DNA from: Chinchilla lanigera
Taxonomy: Eukaryota; Chordata; Mammalia; Rodentia; Chinchillidae
NCBI RefSeq assembly: GCF_000276665.1
Contig: NW_004955487.1
Coordinates: 7,396,074-7,460,073, forward strand
Reading direction: 5' to 3'
DNA: 64,000 bases
Below, in pieces: positions 22,366 to 33,148 of this stretch. The stretch's first letter is position 1; each line of letters opens with the position of its first letter. The position numbers and the translations under genes are program-made. The notes under the pieces were generated by a model. The model was not told the DNA's origin. It did no database searches and was given only the letters and a program-made list of their open reading frames with translations.

Positions 22366-22370
22366 AAATA

Positions 22371-22865
22371 TAATGGATATTTAAATTAAACAACACTATT
22401 ACAATAAAAAACACACCACCTTTAAATTCAGTGAAACACTCCTCCTTCATTTAAAACACACTTATCCCATCGTTCTGGTCACTTTCTGCAGCAGTTCTGG
22501 AGTCTTCTTTCATGAATGTCTTTACTTGTGCTGTCCTGGCTGCTTCAATGTCCTGAAGTGACTTAAAATGCTTACGTTTCATGGTCATTTTGATTTGGGG
22601 AAAAGACAGAAGTTTCATGGTGACAGTTTTGATGAATAAGATTGATGAGGACCTAGAAATTGTCACAAACATGTTGAGTCAATTCAGAACATCAAGGAAG
22701 CCTCAAAAAGACACTCCCAAAAAAGGACTCCCAGAAGGGTTTCAGAAAGTAGCAAGCATGATAGAATGAGTGTGTTCAAAATGAGGGGAAGATTTTCCAG
22801 GGGATGTGGGGGGTCTAAATTCAATGTACCTCTTCTGTACTAATTTTTAATTTAAAAACTCACCA
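22371..22865 (-). mobile_element. Mariner-derived inverted-repeat element, copy 2
   Basis: TA flanks at 22369-22370 and 22866-22867; length about 495 bp. The left arm on the minus strand encodes a transposase C-terminal fragment (MTMKRKHFKSLQDIEAA is readable) that runs into a frameshift. The right arm reads on the plus strand GGACTCCCAGAAGGGTTTC, AGAAAGTAGCAAGCATGATA and TGAGGGGAAGATTTTCC, which is the same C-terminal region in the opposite direction. The centre (about 22620-22680) matches neither arm. No catalytic domain is present. Confidence 0.8.
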
Positions 22866-22877
22866 TATTTTATGATT

Positions 22878-24035
22878 ATGCCTCATATACTGCTCAAGGC
22901 AGATGAAGCTATGCAAATAAAACACTATAAAACAAACAAAAGCAGGGAGGAATTGTTGGATATTAAGAAATATAATGGGTAAAGTAAAATATTCAATAAG
23001 AGGAACTGGAGCTGTAGTATATTCTAAGATTAATCAGAACAGATACCTCAGGTCATGGAAAGGGGAGTGTCTCCAGTAACCACCAGGGCTAGAAGGCAGT
23101 GAAGCAGTGCCATAACTGAGACAGAAATTCCAGCAGAAATATGGCTCAGGGCTTCTGAAGTCAGTCGTGTGTTCTTGCAAGTGTAATAGGAAAAAGCTCT
23201 CATGAGTTTTTCTTTAAAATTTTACTGAAGGATAAAAACCAGTCAATCCAGAGAAGCATTAAATAAAGAGGTTCAACAATGGCAAGCTGTAGTACAAAGA
23301 ATAATATTTTTGAAAACTGGGTTTATTTAAATATGAAATAAATTTTAAATTGAACAAAATCTTGGTAAGTCATAAAAGGAGAATGGCATTTTGAAACACT
23401 GACAATGTAAGCTTAATCTTATAGTCAAAGAAATCAATTTGTAGGATACAGATACGAATATCATATCCCTTCTTTTAAATGAGGATATGAATCCTCATTA
23501 AACAGTTGAGTTAAAGACAAAACTATCCCAGACTCTTACCTTGATTATCTTTATCTTCTTTTTGCATAAAAATAGAAAATATGTTTCTTTTGCTGTTTTC
23601 TTCCTTTTGGTTTTACCTTTCCTAACTTAGGAATTTCTTTGAAAACCAAACTATCCTGCAATACAATATTTAAATCAATTTTATTTATGATATAATTTTA
23701 CTTCTGGTTCATTATAATACAATAAATTTAATATCCCCAAATTTAAAATATTTTAGTATGAAGAATCTCTTGTGAAAAATGATTTGTATTAATTCATCTT
23801 TCATTGCATTTTTATATACCTATTCACCTTCCTGTCTTTAGAAAAAATATTTTTATAATGTCAGTCCATAAAGAGTAACAGTATTGCCATTTTGTGCATA
23901 GTTAGATTTTGGTGACTATTTTCTTTTAGGAGACTTTGATTATTAATATATAGAACACTTACCCTACTGTTGCAGATAATAACATGAAGGTATATATATA
24001 TATACACAAATGATACATATATGCTGCCTCATCAG
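22878..24035. other. Unique AT-rich sequence
   Basis: No gene or repeat family recognised. A TATATATATATA patch lies at 23992-24004. Confidence 0.4.
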
Positions 24036-24047
24036 TCTTAATGATTG

Positions 24048-24180
24048 AAAAACAGACAAATAGGTCATACTTTATTATCTTCTGTGACTTACGTCTAGCA
24101 GTGATGTTGGTGACACCTTCAAAAAAGGCTTGAATGAGTGACAGATATAATTTGTTCTTTCCTCTTATTCTAAGGTAATG
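24048..24180. repeat. Unexplained direct repeat, unit 1
   Basis: The stretch with TATCTTCTGTGACTTACG, AGCAGTGATGTTGGTGACAC and AATTTGTTCTTTCCTC matches 24805-24930 in the same direction at roughly three bases in four. I do not recognise a repeat family. It could be the ends of an old LTR element or two copies of an unknown repeat. Confidence 0.65.
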
Positions 24181-24804
24181 TCACTGTTTAACTGGGATGG
24201 TGTCACAATGCCTTGGTATATGAGCATTTGCTAGTCCTTCTATATTAATATTTATGCCAACAGATCTATATAAAAACATTTATCTATTCATATTCCCTTT
24301 AAATGTTATGAAGAAAGAACCTGGAAAAACGTAGTGCAGGTGACATTTCCAACCCCCTAACTCACCATATGGGTGGTGTGCTGCCCCTGTAGGTGGAACC
24401 TGATTCTCTCCTGACAGTTCTCAGCCAGAGGGTGGTGTGCATCAGAACATAGCTGTGTACAGGTGGGCATAGGCTACTAACATTTTGCTCTTCTTGGGCC
24501 ACACTGAACTCATCCAGAATGTAGCACAGTGATTATCTTTCCCACTTCTGCTCTGCTGATAGCATCCATTGCATCTGTACTTTGGTGGGAATCCTCACCT
24601 CGTGAAAGGGGCCACTAGCTGTTTAATGCTCACCCTCTGCATTCTCTTGGCCTGCTATCCCCAGCTTGCTTTGAACAGCATCCTCTCCCTAAACCACCTG
24701 TGCTTAAATTGACCACTATCTGCATCAAAATTCATCCCTGATATCTTTAAAGGGATGTCTTTTCTTTTTCCCTCCAAAAGTAGATTTTTGAATTTTTACA
24801 CAAA
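24181..24804. other. Sequence between the direct repeats
   Basis: Less AT-rich than average. It contains the short internal repeat GGGTGGTGTGCTGC / GGGTGGTGTGCATC (about 24370 and 24430). No coding signature or known family seen. Confidence 0.35.
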
Positions 24805-24930
24805 AACAGATCATATTTTATCATCTTCTGTGACCTTGTGTGTAGCAGTAATGTTAGTGACACCATCAGTAAAGGACTGAAACAGTGACTGACATAGTTT
24901 GTCCTTTTGTCTTCTTTCTCTAGTCTTTAC
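24805..24930. repeat. Unexplained direct repeat, unit 2
   Basis: The counterpart of 24048-24180: TCATCTTCTGTGACCTTGTG, AGCAGTAATGTTAGTGACAC and AGTTTGTCCTTTTGTC occur in the same order. Confidence 0.65.
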
Positions 24931-26188
24931 CAGGGATAGTGACAATTTTTTGAAGAACAAATTGGGAGTACTTTAGAAATTTTGTTTATGACCTTTGTTG
25001 CATAGTCTTTGTTTTCTTTTACCTGCTCATAGAAATAAAAAAAGAAAATCTTAGATCTGTCAGAAAAACAGGCCTGGGGCCAGCATCAGCACATGGCTTA
25101 TAGTTTACCAACCACTGGTCTTTAACACCCCTAACAATGTACATGAGATATTTATAATCTGAGCCTTTGGGACTTTCACCTTCTCAGCAGTCATTAATTC
25201 AGCCCACTGAATGCACTAATTATCATTTGTGACTCTAATCACTTAGGCTTAATCCCTGCTATAACAACCTCTCATTCTTTTAATTCAGAAATAGAATCCT
25301 CTCAGCTTTTACCTTTGTTAATTATGCAGTCTGCACATTTGGCCACCTTGGAAAGTCTGTGTAACATATGTGGTTCAAACTAACCCTCCTGTGGGTACGG
25401 GAACTTGTATGCTGCTAATGAGTTTGATGAATCACAGAGACCAGAATCCTGTTCTTCCTTCTCTCACTGGAAATTTTATCCAGCAGAGGAATGATTATCA
25501 GTGATTTTGATGGCTCAGGGGCACATGCATGTGTAATAAATGCAAATACTGCAAGGAAGAAATATTTTCTACTTAAATTACTCTTCTTTTTAGTCAGATG
25601 AGTGAGTTACTAATGCTCACTAAACTTTCTCTCTCCTTTGCGCTTTTTAATGTGGAAATGAATTTAGTCAAAGTCCAAAATGTCTGTTAAAATCTTACAG
25701 AATGAAATAATACAGTGACAGGAGTATTCTAGAGTAACTTAGATTTTCTGAAAACAGAAAGACCAGGTATTTCAATACAGACTTTGCATGTGTAGGGTTA
25801 AAATGTGCTATTTTGGCATATTAGCCCCTTAGATTAAAGGCACTTGTGAAACAGCAGGTGTAAGATCACTCTGACATCTGTGACATCCATTAGCAACAGA
25901 ACACACTATCTTCATCTGAAAGATGACCGCCCTAAGCTAAAAGGAAAAGCAGCATCTTGACCTTTAAGGACAGGAAGTCAAGAGTTCTGCAGAGACTTTG
26001 TTAAAATATCTCATGCTGCAGACTGTACACAATCTACTCTCTCCTTTGCAACTACTTATTCTTTGTTCAAGTCAGTATATACAATTAGGCAAATGAGTCT
26101 ACTTATTTCTTTGGGTCTTCATTTCTTAACGAGGGCTCCCATGACATGAAAGAACATTTGTAAATACATTTGTATGTGTTTTTGATTG
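24931..26188. other. Unique sequence
   Basis: About 1.25 kb without a recognised feature. It is slightly richer in GC than the AT-rich stretches around it. Confidence 0.35.
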
Positions 26189-26193
26189 TTGAT

Positions 26194-26597
26194 TGTCTTA
26201 GTGCCTTTCTTGTCACTGGAGAAAATATCTGACACCACAGTTTAAAGGAGATAAATAAAAGGGTTATTTTAGCTGATGGTTACAGTCCATCATTTGTTGG
26301 CTGCAAGGCATGAAGAGTCTGGGAAAGGAAGCTGCTGAGGTCACGGCATTCAGGCAATAGGAAGTGGAGGCAGGAACTGGAGAGGGAGATATACCTTCGT
26401 AGCCACAGACCTAGTGACACATCACTAGCCAGATCCCACCTCCAAACAGCACATTTAACCCTGAACTCATCCATGGGTGGATTAACTCATCCATGGATGA
26501 ATCCACAGATAGGGAACCTTTCCCAGGACCCAGCCATCTTCCAAAGACTCCAACTCTGATTGCCCGAGAGTTGGGGAACTAGTTCTCCACCATGACA
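26194..26597 (-). mobile_element. Solo MaLR LTR with perfect target duplication
   Basis: It starts TGTCTTAGTGCCTTTCTTG and ends CTCCACCATGACA, about 404 bp. TTGAT at 26189-26193 and 26598-26602 is an exact 5-bp target duplication. Inside, ACAGTTTAAAGGAGATAAAT and TGATGGTTACAGTCCATCAT follow the MaLR order. TCATCCATGG(G/A)TG occurs twice near 26467-26500 as a small local duplication. Confidence 0.85.
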
Positions 26598-26674
26598 TTG
26601 ATGGTATCGCCAAGTTCATTCTTGGATCCAATGTAGACCTTAAAGGCTAGTTTTTCCATATGTATATCAACTTA

Positions 26675-26795
26675 GTTAGTCTTTGCAAAAATTTTCTGAA
26701 ATTATGCCATTTAATTCCCATTTCAGTGATAAGGAAACCGAGAAAAAGTTTTGGAGCAAGTATCTGAACCTAAATCTTTAATTGTAACATTTATT
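26675..26795 (+). mobile_element. MIR SINE fragment
   Basis: ATTTAATTCCCATTTCAGTG, then ATAAGGAAACCGAGAAA corresponds to the MIR core (CATTTTACAGATGAGGAAACTGAG). It is short and diverged. Confidence 0.5.
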
Positions 26796-27715
26796 TCTCC
26801 GATCAAGTTCTTCAGAAGATATTTATTACCTAGCAGGAGACTGAAGAGTAACTCCATACCTTTGGAAGTTTTGAGAACTTCATGGAAATGTCATGGTTGC
26901 TCACATAGTTAATGCTTTCAAGTTGGATTCTTGGGAACCAAGTGCAAAACACAATTCATCACTTTACTTTTCAAAATAACTTCTGTTAGGCCCTGGGTTG
27001 GAAACTTATTTCTGAGGATTTCTGTATTTTTAACATGTTGATTATTATTCTAATAGCATGTCCCAAAGTATTTTCTGTAGAAGTGTGGTAGTTTCATTTT
27101 TTGTAAATATCTAGAAAATGGAGTTGTGGTCAGACTGGACTAGGTATCACAGGTGTGAGGGTCTGAGGACTGTGTCTGGTGTCTAGCATGGCCCTTGAGG
27201 AACACTGACACACTCTACACTTCAGGATTTTCAATCAAATGAGCTTTCATTGGCACAAATAAAGATATGTACAAAAAGTGCTAAACCCATCTACCCATCA
27301 GTTATAAATGGATACAGCAGTAGGCAGTGTTATTTTAGATTTGAAGCTATGAGGTTTAAAGATTTTACAAAATTTGATGCCTCCAGGTATTGTTGATTTT
27401 GTTTTTCTTATTACTGTAATTATGCTCATACTTTTTTCATGAAATTATGCAATGAGTATGGGGGTGAATAGTTCATTTCAGGTATAATACTTTTGGTAAT
27501 CAAACATTATACCTTAAAATTTCATTTTATTTGATCCATAAAATAGCCATGTTTTTTCAGTATCTCTTTTTTAAAAAATGTACCATTATTGCTCCATGAA
27601 GATGAAAATGAATTGTACTGATGCTGCTGATGGCAACTGGCGTACTTTTCTCGATAAATGTTTCTCATTTATTAAAGAAGAATAGGCTGACATAAACATA
27701 TTAGAATGAATAAAA
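26796..27715. other. Unique sequence
   Basis: No gene or repeat family recognised. Confidence 0.4.
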
Positions 27716-27719
27716 GTTA

Positions 27720-28540
27720 CACTGTTGCCAGTACTTCATCCTGTGAATAACTCTCATTGTGGATGATAGGAGTGGAAAATGGTACATCCACTTTGGAAGA
27801 AAATTTGGCAATTTATTACAAAAGTAAACAGAGTCTTACCATTTATCCAATGTTAATTCTCCATAGCATTTACCCACAGGAACTAATAAAAAACTTATGG
27901 CCACACAAAAACCCGCACATGGACATTTCCTGAAGCTTTCACAATAAAACTAAAATTCTAAAGTAACCAAGATGCCCTTCAAGGGTGATAAGATAAATAA
28001 ATCATGACACATTATGATAATGAAATGTTATTCAGCTCTGAGAAGTGAGTTATCACACTATGAAAAGACATGAAGGNNNNNNNNNNNNNNNNNNNNNNNN
28101 NNNNNNNNNNNNNNNNNNNNNNNNNNNNNNNNNNNNNNNNNNNNNNNNNNNNNNNNNNNNNNNNNNNNNNNNNNNNGAAAACTATGGCCAAAGCAAGATT
28201 AGTGTTTGTCAAGTTTTGTGGGGTTCAATCAAACAAGTAGCATTCAGAAAACAGTAATGAAAGGACACTTCATGGTACTGTAATGATGAATACATATTAT
28301 TAGACAATGCCCAGGTGCAAATCATGTGCAATAGCTAAAGTGATACGGTCTATATAGTGTATGTCAGGACACTGTGTCACTGCAGTTTCATAAATTAAAA
28401 CAGATGTGACTTTGTGGTGTGGGACTTTGATAGTGGGGTATACTGTCCATGTGTAGGGACAGAGAATATTTAGGAAACCACTGTACCTTCTTCCCAAATT
28501 TATTGTGAACCTAAACATTCTTTTAAAAATTTAAAACCTT
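27720..28540 (+). mobile_element. Old L1 3' end, interrupted by the gap
   Basis: Diverged L1M wording in sense order: TCCACTTTGGAAGAAAATTT, ATTTACCCACAGGAACTAAT, TTATTCAGCTCTGAGAAGTG, then 3' UTR-like text after the gap. The order is consistent with one element spanning the N run. Confidence 0.65.
28077..28176. other. Assembly gap (100 N)
   Basis: Exactly 100 N. This is a conventional placeholder length, so the true missing length is unknown. Any ORF crossing it is meaningless. Confidence 0.99.
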
Positions 28541-28855
28541 TTTTACACATAAAAATAAGCAAATAAAGAGAAAGAAACACCAGGTCAGGACAATGATGGT
28601 TGTGGCAGAGAAAATGTAGCTCTGTCATTCTTAAAATAATCAGAAATCTGCAGTGCCACACAACCTCTCCTGAGTTTACAGGGTTAAATAGCCAGTGATT
28701 CACAACGTAGAATGGTAAGTAGAGCAATGGAGAAAATACAGGTGAAGGTCTAGTGCTTAACTATTGAAATTTGGCTAATTGTATGGGTGTGGGATAAGGT
28801 CTCTGGGATAAGATCTAGATATCCTAAGACAGAGCAAGAGCACAAAGTGTTATTG
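28541..28855. other. Unique sequence
   Basis: Nothing recognised; it may be further L1 3' UTR. Confidence 0.35.
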
Positions 28856-28862
28856 AAGAGTA

Positions 28863-29381
28863 TGGTGAATATTTAAATTTTAAAACAACTACAGAGAAAG
28901 ACACTAATCCCCCATGCCAAGCTATTTCTACTCATTTCAAGTACACTTATCCCATTGTCCTTGCTGATTTCTGCAACAGTTCTGGAGTCGTTTTTCCTGA
29001 GGGTCTTTAATTGAGCTATCCTGGCTGCCTCTAAATCCCAAATGGATTCAAAACATTTCCCTTTCATGGTCATTATGACTTTGAGGAAGAGCCAGGAGTC
29101 ACATGGTGCCAGAACTTGTGATTAAGGTGGAGGAGGACACACAGTAATGCTTTATTTGATAGAAATTGCTGTAAATATTCTGAAACAATTCAGGATGTTA
29201 AGGCAGCCACTAAAAACACTCATAAAAGAGGGCTTCCAGAAGTATTTCAGAAAGTGAGAACAAAGGGCCTCATATATCTAGAGTGAAAGGGATATATTGA
29301 GTGTTCCTTTGAGTGCTCATTTGAGACAAATGAGCAATGTGTCATTTATTGGAATAATTTTTAAAATTGAAACACTCACTG
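28863..29381 (-). mobile_element. Mariner-derived inverted-repeat element, copy 3
   Basis: TA flanks at 28861-28862 and 29382-29383; length 519 bp. The ends read TGGTGAATATTTAAATTTTA (left) and AAATTGAAACACTCACTG (right). On the minus strand the left arm encodes LAPCDSWLFLKV followed by MTMKGKCFESI. This keeps the mariner LAPxDxxLF block (residues close to the last catalytic Asp of the DD34D triad) and the C-terminal domain before a frameshift. The right arm, plus strand, reads AATTCAGGATGTTAAGGCAG, GGGCTTCCAGAAGTATTTC and CTAGAGTGAAAGGGATAT, the same domain inverted. The most informative copy for the family. Confidence 0.85.
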
Positions 29382-29383
29382 TA

Positions 29384-30280
29384 TTCCTTGAACACACCCC
29401 TTATGAGATAACTCCACATAGGACACAAAAATGTAACCTAACCCAGTCCAGTCTTACCCTTCAGTCACGCTTGGTAAGAACTCCTGTTTACTTTGATAGA
29501 GCCACCGGGAAGTTGTTCTGATCAATTAAGTTTAATCAGTTTGTGCACAGAATATCTAGGCAGAAACTCCATGACGTTCTCATCTCAGAGTGTGCCCTCA
29601 GTCATTCTTCCAAAGTTGTTTTGATGCTTTAATGAAATACTGAGTCAAAGAGTTCCTACTGTCTTTAATGGGCAAATAACTCAAGTTTATGAAGTCTACC
29701 TGGTGCTACCCACCTTGGGCAAATGAGTGAGAAAGTAGCCCAGATCAGGAGACTATATTAACCAGGACTTAACTCTGACAGAGTCTTGCACATATCTCAT
29801 TATTGCATGATATTTTTCCCATAGATGACTTTTCCTTTCCTTCTTTTTTGTAGTTCTAAGGAAAGAACAAATCAGTATGTGGTCAATTCACTTTTCAGCA
29901 ATTCTTCCCCTTTGTGACAGGCTGAAGTGATTTCACATTATGGGAAAATGAGGTTTTCTGCTCTTTATAAATTGCTAATGAGCTTTTTGAACAATTGGAG
30001 CCCTAACCTGATTCTCAAAAGAACCTTCTCAGATTTGCCATTAACGTGTCTGTAGGAATAATGCAAAAGAAAGACACCAAGAAAGTTGATGCCTCTTGCT
30101 GAGAACTAGTTTCATCTGTTCATTTCAGCCTATTAGACCATTTTTCTCTGAGATGCTGCAGAGCAGTTTGGATTCTGTTTGTTAGTGAGGCCTCAGATGT
30201 CTCTACTGCCAGCCTATCTCTTACACAGGGAGGAAAACATCAGTGCTGTACTGCAAGAAGGATGTTGGCAGAACAAGTTT
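29384..30280. other. Unique sequence
   Basis: No gene or repeat family recognised. The plus ORF 29297-29521 begins inside mariner copy 3 and has no family signature. Confidence 0.4.
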
Positions 30281-30284
30281 TTAT

Positions 30285-30405
30285 ATTCAGCTCTGCCAAT
30301 CAACAGTTTGGGTGATATTGGGCACTTTGTTCCTCTGCTTTGATTAATTTCCTATGTGTCCAATATATGTAAATGGACTTGTTTCTGAAAAGCTAAAAGA
30401 CCTCC
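30285..30405 (-). mobile_element. MIR SINE fragment
   Basis: GTGATATTGGGCACTTTGTT, then CTCTGCTTTGATTAATTTCC is the antisense MIR core (TGACCTTGGGCAAGTTACTT..CCTCAGTTTCC). Diverged. Confidence 0.5.
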
Positions 30406-30756
30406 CAAGTTTCTCTCAGGATTAATATGCTATGATGCTAATGAATTAAAAACTTCTGAAAATCCACCCTTTCATTTGGAGTAGTGATTTCTCCCTGGGT
30501 GATCTCTTACCTTACTTTGGATTTACATTCAAGCAGAACAAAACAATGTTGGAGAAAACTTAAGTGATGTCCCCTTATGCTCGTTTTGCTTCTCACATTC
30601 CTTAGCACAGGCAAAGTAAAGAAACCATGCTTAAAAATTCCCTTAGGTGTGTACATACATAAAGTCAGTAAGGCCATATTTGAAATCATCCATACAGTGG
30701 GAGACGGTAACTTTGCTAATTTTTCTACCAATGAATCACTAAGCCCCCCATTTTTC

Positions 30757-30824
30757 AGTAGCTCCTATAAACTCTCTACTGAATTCACTTCTTTCTTTTT
30801 TTTTTTTCTCTGTCTCTGTCTCTG
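30757..30824 (+). repeat. Dispersed duplicate A, copy 1
   Basis: AGTAGCTCCTATAAACTCT through the TCTGTCTCTG segment recurs at 31743-31812 with one substitution and a change in T-run length. The flanks differ. Confidence 0.92.
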
Positions 30825-30833
30825 TTTCTCTTT

Positions 30834-30835
<2 letters not shown>

Positions 30836-30886
<51 letters not shown>
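30836..30886. repeat. (CT)n microsatellite
   Basis: About 50 bases of CT dinucleotide following a TCTG/TTTC tract. ORFs on both strands encoding runs of S-L or R-E are artefacts of it. Confidence 0.97.
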
Positions 30887-30889
<3 letters not shown>

Positions 30890-31079
30890 TTACAACTGGT
30901 GGTTGAACCTAAGGCTTGTACAATGAGCAACATCACCAGACCCTATCCCCTTTTTATGTTTAAAATAAAAATCTCCCTAAGTTGCTAAGTTGCCTAGCCT
31001 GGGCTCAAACTTCTCATCCTTCTACCTCAGCCTCCCAGAATGCTAGGATTGCAGAGATGCATAACCATGCCCCACTCTA
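30887..31079 (-). mobile_element. B1-ID dimer SINE
   Basis: The antisense ID part (TGGTGGTTGAACCTAAGG, CCTATCCCC) is followed by an A/T linker and an antisense B1 part: CTAAGTTGCTAAGTTGCC, CTACCTCAGCCTCCCAGAAT, GCTAGGATTGCAGAG. This dimer type (B1-dID) is known from several non-murid rodent families. The neighbouring (CT)n tract takes the place of the A-tail. Confidence 0.8.
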
Positions 31080-31194
31080 CAAATTCTTTAGTCCCATGAT
31101 GTTAAGACCAGTGTGGCAAATTCTGATGATTTTATTACTACACCACTCTCTTATAGTTATCAATCTGTTTTTTGAAACTCTTCTTTCATGTAAC

Positions 31195-31480
31195 AGACTT
31201 TCCACCAAAGTATAATGGCTTAACATAATACAGATTTTATCGTTCTTAGGATTCTGAGGGTCAGGAATTCACACAAATGATAGGCTTATGTGTGTTTTCA
31301 CTATGGTGGGCACAAGGGCTGGGAAGTCTGGCTGCTGGGCCTCGCCCTTTCTTTTATGTGTTCCCGAGGGAGGTTTGGGGAGATGATAGCTGGGAAGAAC
31401 AACTAGACTGGAGTGAGTCTGAGATTTGTGCCTCTCTTCTTCGGTCTTAAATCCCTCTCTGTACATTGATGGCTCAACAC
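31195..31480. mobile_element. Ancient ERVL/MaLR-type LTR fragment, probable
   Basis: AGTATAATGGCTTAACATAA, then TTCTTAGGATTCTGAGGGTC and AGGAATTC resembles the AGTGGCTTAAAACAACA..TTTCTGTGGGTCAGGAATTC block of old MLT-type LTRs. Ends not found. Confidence 0.45.
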
Positions 31481-31742
31481 TGACTGTTTGTATGGTCCTA
31501 TCTAGAATTCAGACAGGATGCTTTGGGTTTCTCAACACTCAGAAATGGAAGTTTTGTACGTCCTGAAAGTTGAGGCTATGAGTGGCACAGCAGCATTTTG
31601 GGATATTCTCTTCTTAAAAATAGTCACACGTCAAGCTTGGGTGCAAGAGGGGAGAGTGACAACAAGGCATAAATACTGAAGCATTATTCTTGGGTTCTAC
31701 CAATGCAACTGACTATTCTATTCATGGAGAAAAGATTACTTT

Positions 31743-31871
31743 AGTAGCTCCTATAAACTCTCCACTGAATTCACTTCTTTCTTTCTTTTTTCTCTGTCTC
31801 TGTCTCTGTCTCCCAAAAGTAAAGGGTAATTCTCTGAAAATCAAGTTAATTGATTAAGTCTCCCAAAAGTA
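31743..31871 (+). repeat. Dispersed duplicate A, copy 2, with adjoining direct repeat
   Basis: 31743-31812 repeats 30757-30824. It runs into TCTCCCAAAAGTA, which itself recurs about 50 bp later (31858-31871). The junction is therefore a small complex rearrangement, not a plain duplication. Confidence 0.9.
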
Positions 31872-32362
31872 GAATTTTAAAATCACAGAGTGAGAACTGT
31901 TACTTTGTATCAGAAAATGACAACAGAGATGAACAGAAAAAAGATATTTCTGTGAGAACTTTAAGAAGTACAACAGGTAGAACTAGCAATTCCCTGGGAG
32001 TAAAATCAGGAACAGCATAGAAAGTGAATTGGCCTTCAGTACCACTTAGGAAACCTTTATTTATTCCTCTGGCAGGGATTGGAAGCCCTTGCAACCTTTC
32101 ACACATTCCTTCTAAGAGCTTTCACATTTGAAGAAAATCATGTGCATGGATGTACATCAAGCAAATCTAAGTAAATAGATAATACAAAATCCCTTGTTCA
32201 AAATCATACATTTCATTCTATGCATATTTTACCACAACAAAAATTAAATCTACTAGGAATTTTCATTCATAAATCCATTTGGGAACAATTCTTGATAGTA
32301 TTTGCTAAACATTATCATCTTTGTTTTGATATCTATACTCATCTCAAACATAAACATATACA
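31872..32362. other. Unique sequence
   Basis: Nothing recognised. Confidence 0.4.
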
Positions 32363-32366
32363 ATCC

Positions 32367-32870
32367 TGTATTAATTAGGGTTCTCAAGAGGAATAGAATC
32401 AATAAAAATATTTGTATGACATGTAATGACATTTATGAAGTAGACTTACATGATCAGAGTCAGGAGAGTCCACAGTGATCATCTTTTGCATCAGAGGTAG
32501 AGAATCTAGTAGCAGCTCTGCCAAGAAGGTGGAAACCAAAGAACAAGAGGGATCAAGGATACAGGATCAGGTGAAGGTCTTAGATCTATAGGTTCCCTTG
32601 AGGGTCACTGGTGTGAATCTGCATCAAAGGCTGAACAAACAACACTCAGAGAGCAAGGTCCAAAGCCTCTGACAACAGAGAACACACCTTCTCAAGACTG
32701 GAACTCTTCAAAATAAGCACACTTCCTTCTTTCCCTTTTTTTTCCCATCCAGACTACAAGCCTATTGGTTGGTGCCACCCTTACCTGGGGTGGGGCTTTG
32801 TCCTGTCCCTTGGTTTGGTGCCTTCCACATCAATCATCAGCAAACACACACAGTGCTGTGCTTTACTAAT
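32367..32870 (-). mobile_element. ERVL-type LTR, probable
   Basis: It begins TGTATTAATTAGGGTTCTC then AAGAGGAATAGAATC, the reverse of the ..TTGATTAATACA end seen in the LTR at 50822-51234 and of a common mammalian LTR 3' end. The 3' boundary is uncertain. It is less AT-rich than its surroundings and has no ORF. Confidence 0.6.
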
Positions 32871-33031
32871 CTGCTAGGCCTTTCTTAGGACTTTCAAACT
32901 GACATCATTATTAATGGTCACAAATACTTTAAACATAAAACATTTTCAGGAATTATTGCTGAATCAGTGTATTGAATGAATATATGAATTGTAGAATATT
33001 TCTGTTCTACTTCAGTGAGAACAAAGTACAA
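32871..33031. other. Unique sequence
   Basis: Nothing recognised. Confidence 0.4.
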
Positions 33032-33148
33032 CTGTGCAATAATCTTTGGTTTTTCTCTGGTACCGGGAACCGAACTCACGACCTTGCGCTTGCCAGGCAG
33101 GCGCTTTTGCCGCTGAGCTAAATCCCCAGCCCCCTGTGCAATAATCTT
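33032..33148 (-). mobile_element. Young ID SINE with perfect 15-bp target duplication
   Basis: The body 33047-33133 is flanked by exact duplications CTGTGCAATAATCTT (33032-33046 and 33134-33148). On the minus strand the body from GGGGCTGGGGATTTAGCTCA to GGTACCAGAGAAAAACC is identical to the copy at 35817, which marks a very recent insertion. Pol III A and B boxes are intact by eye. Transcription is possible but not shown. Confidence 0.97.

Noticed and set aside
22581..22769. Plus-strand ORF of 62 codons inside mariner copy 2
   Set aside because: Its end reads through the inverted right arm in a broken frame. It is part of the transposon remnant, not a gene.
28012..28257. ORFs on both strands across the N run
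   Set aside because: Their continuity depends on unknown bases.
30577..30936. ORFs on both strands with S-L or R-E runs
   Set aside because: They are produced by the (CT)n microsatellite and an adjoining SINE.
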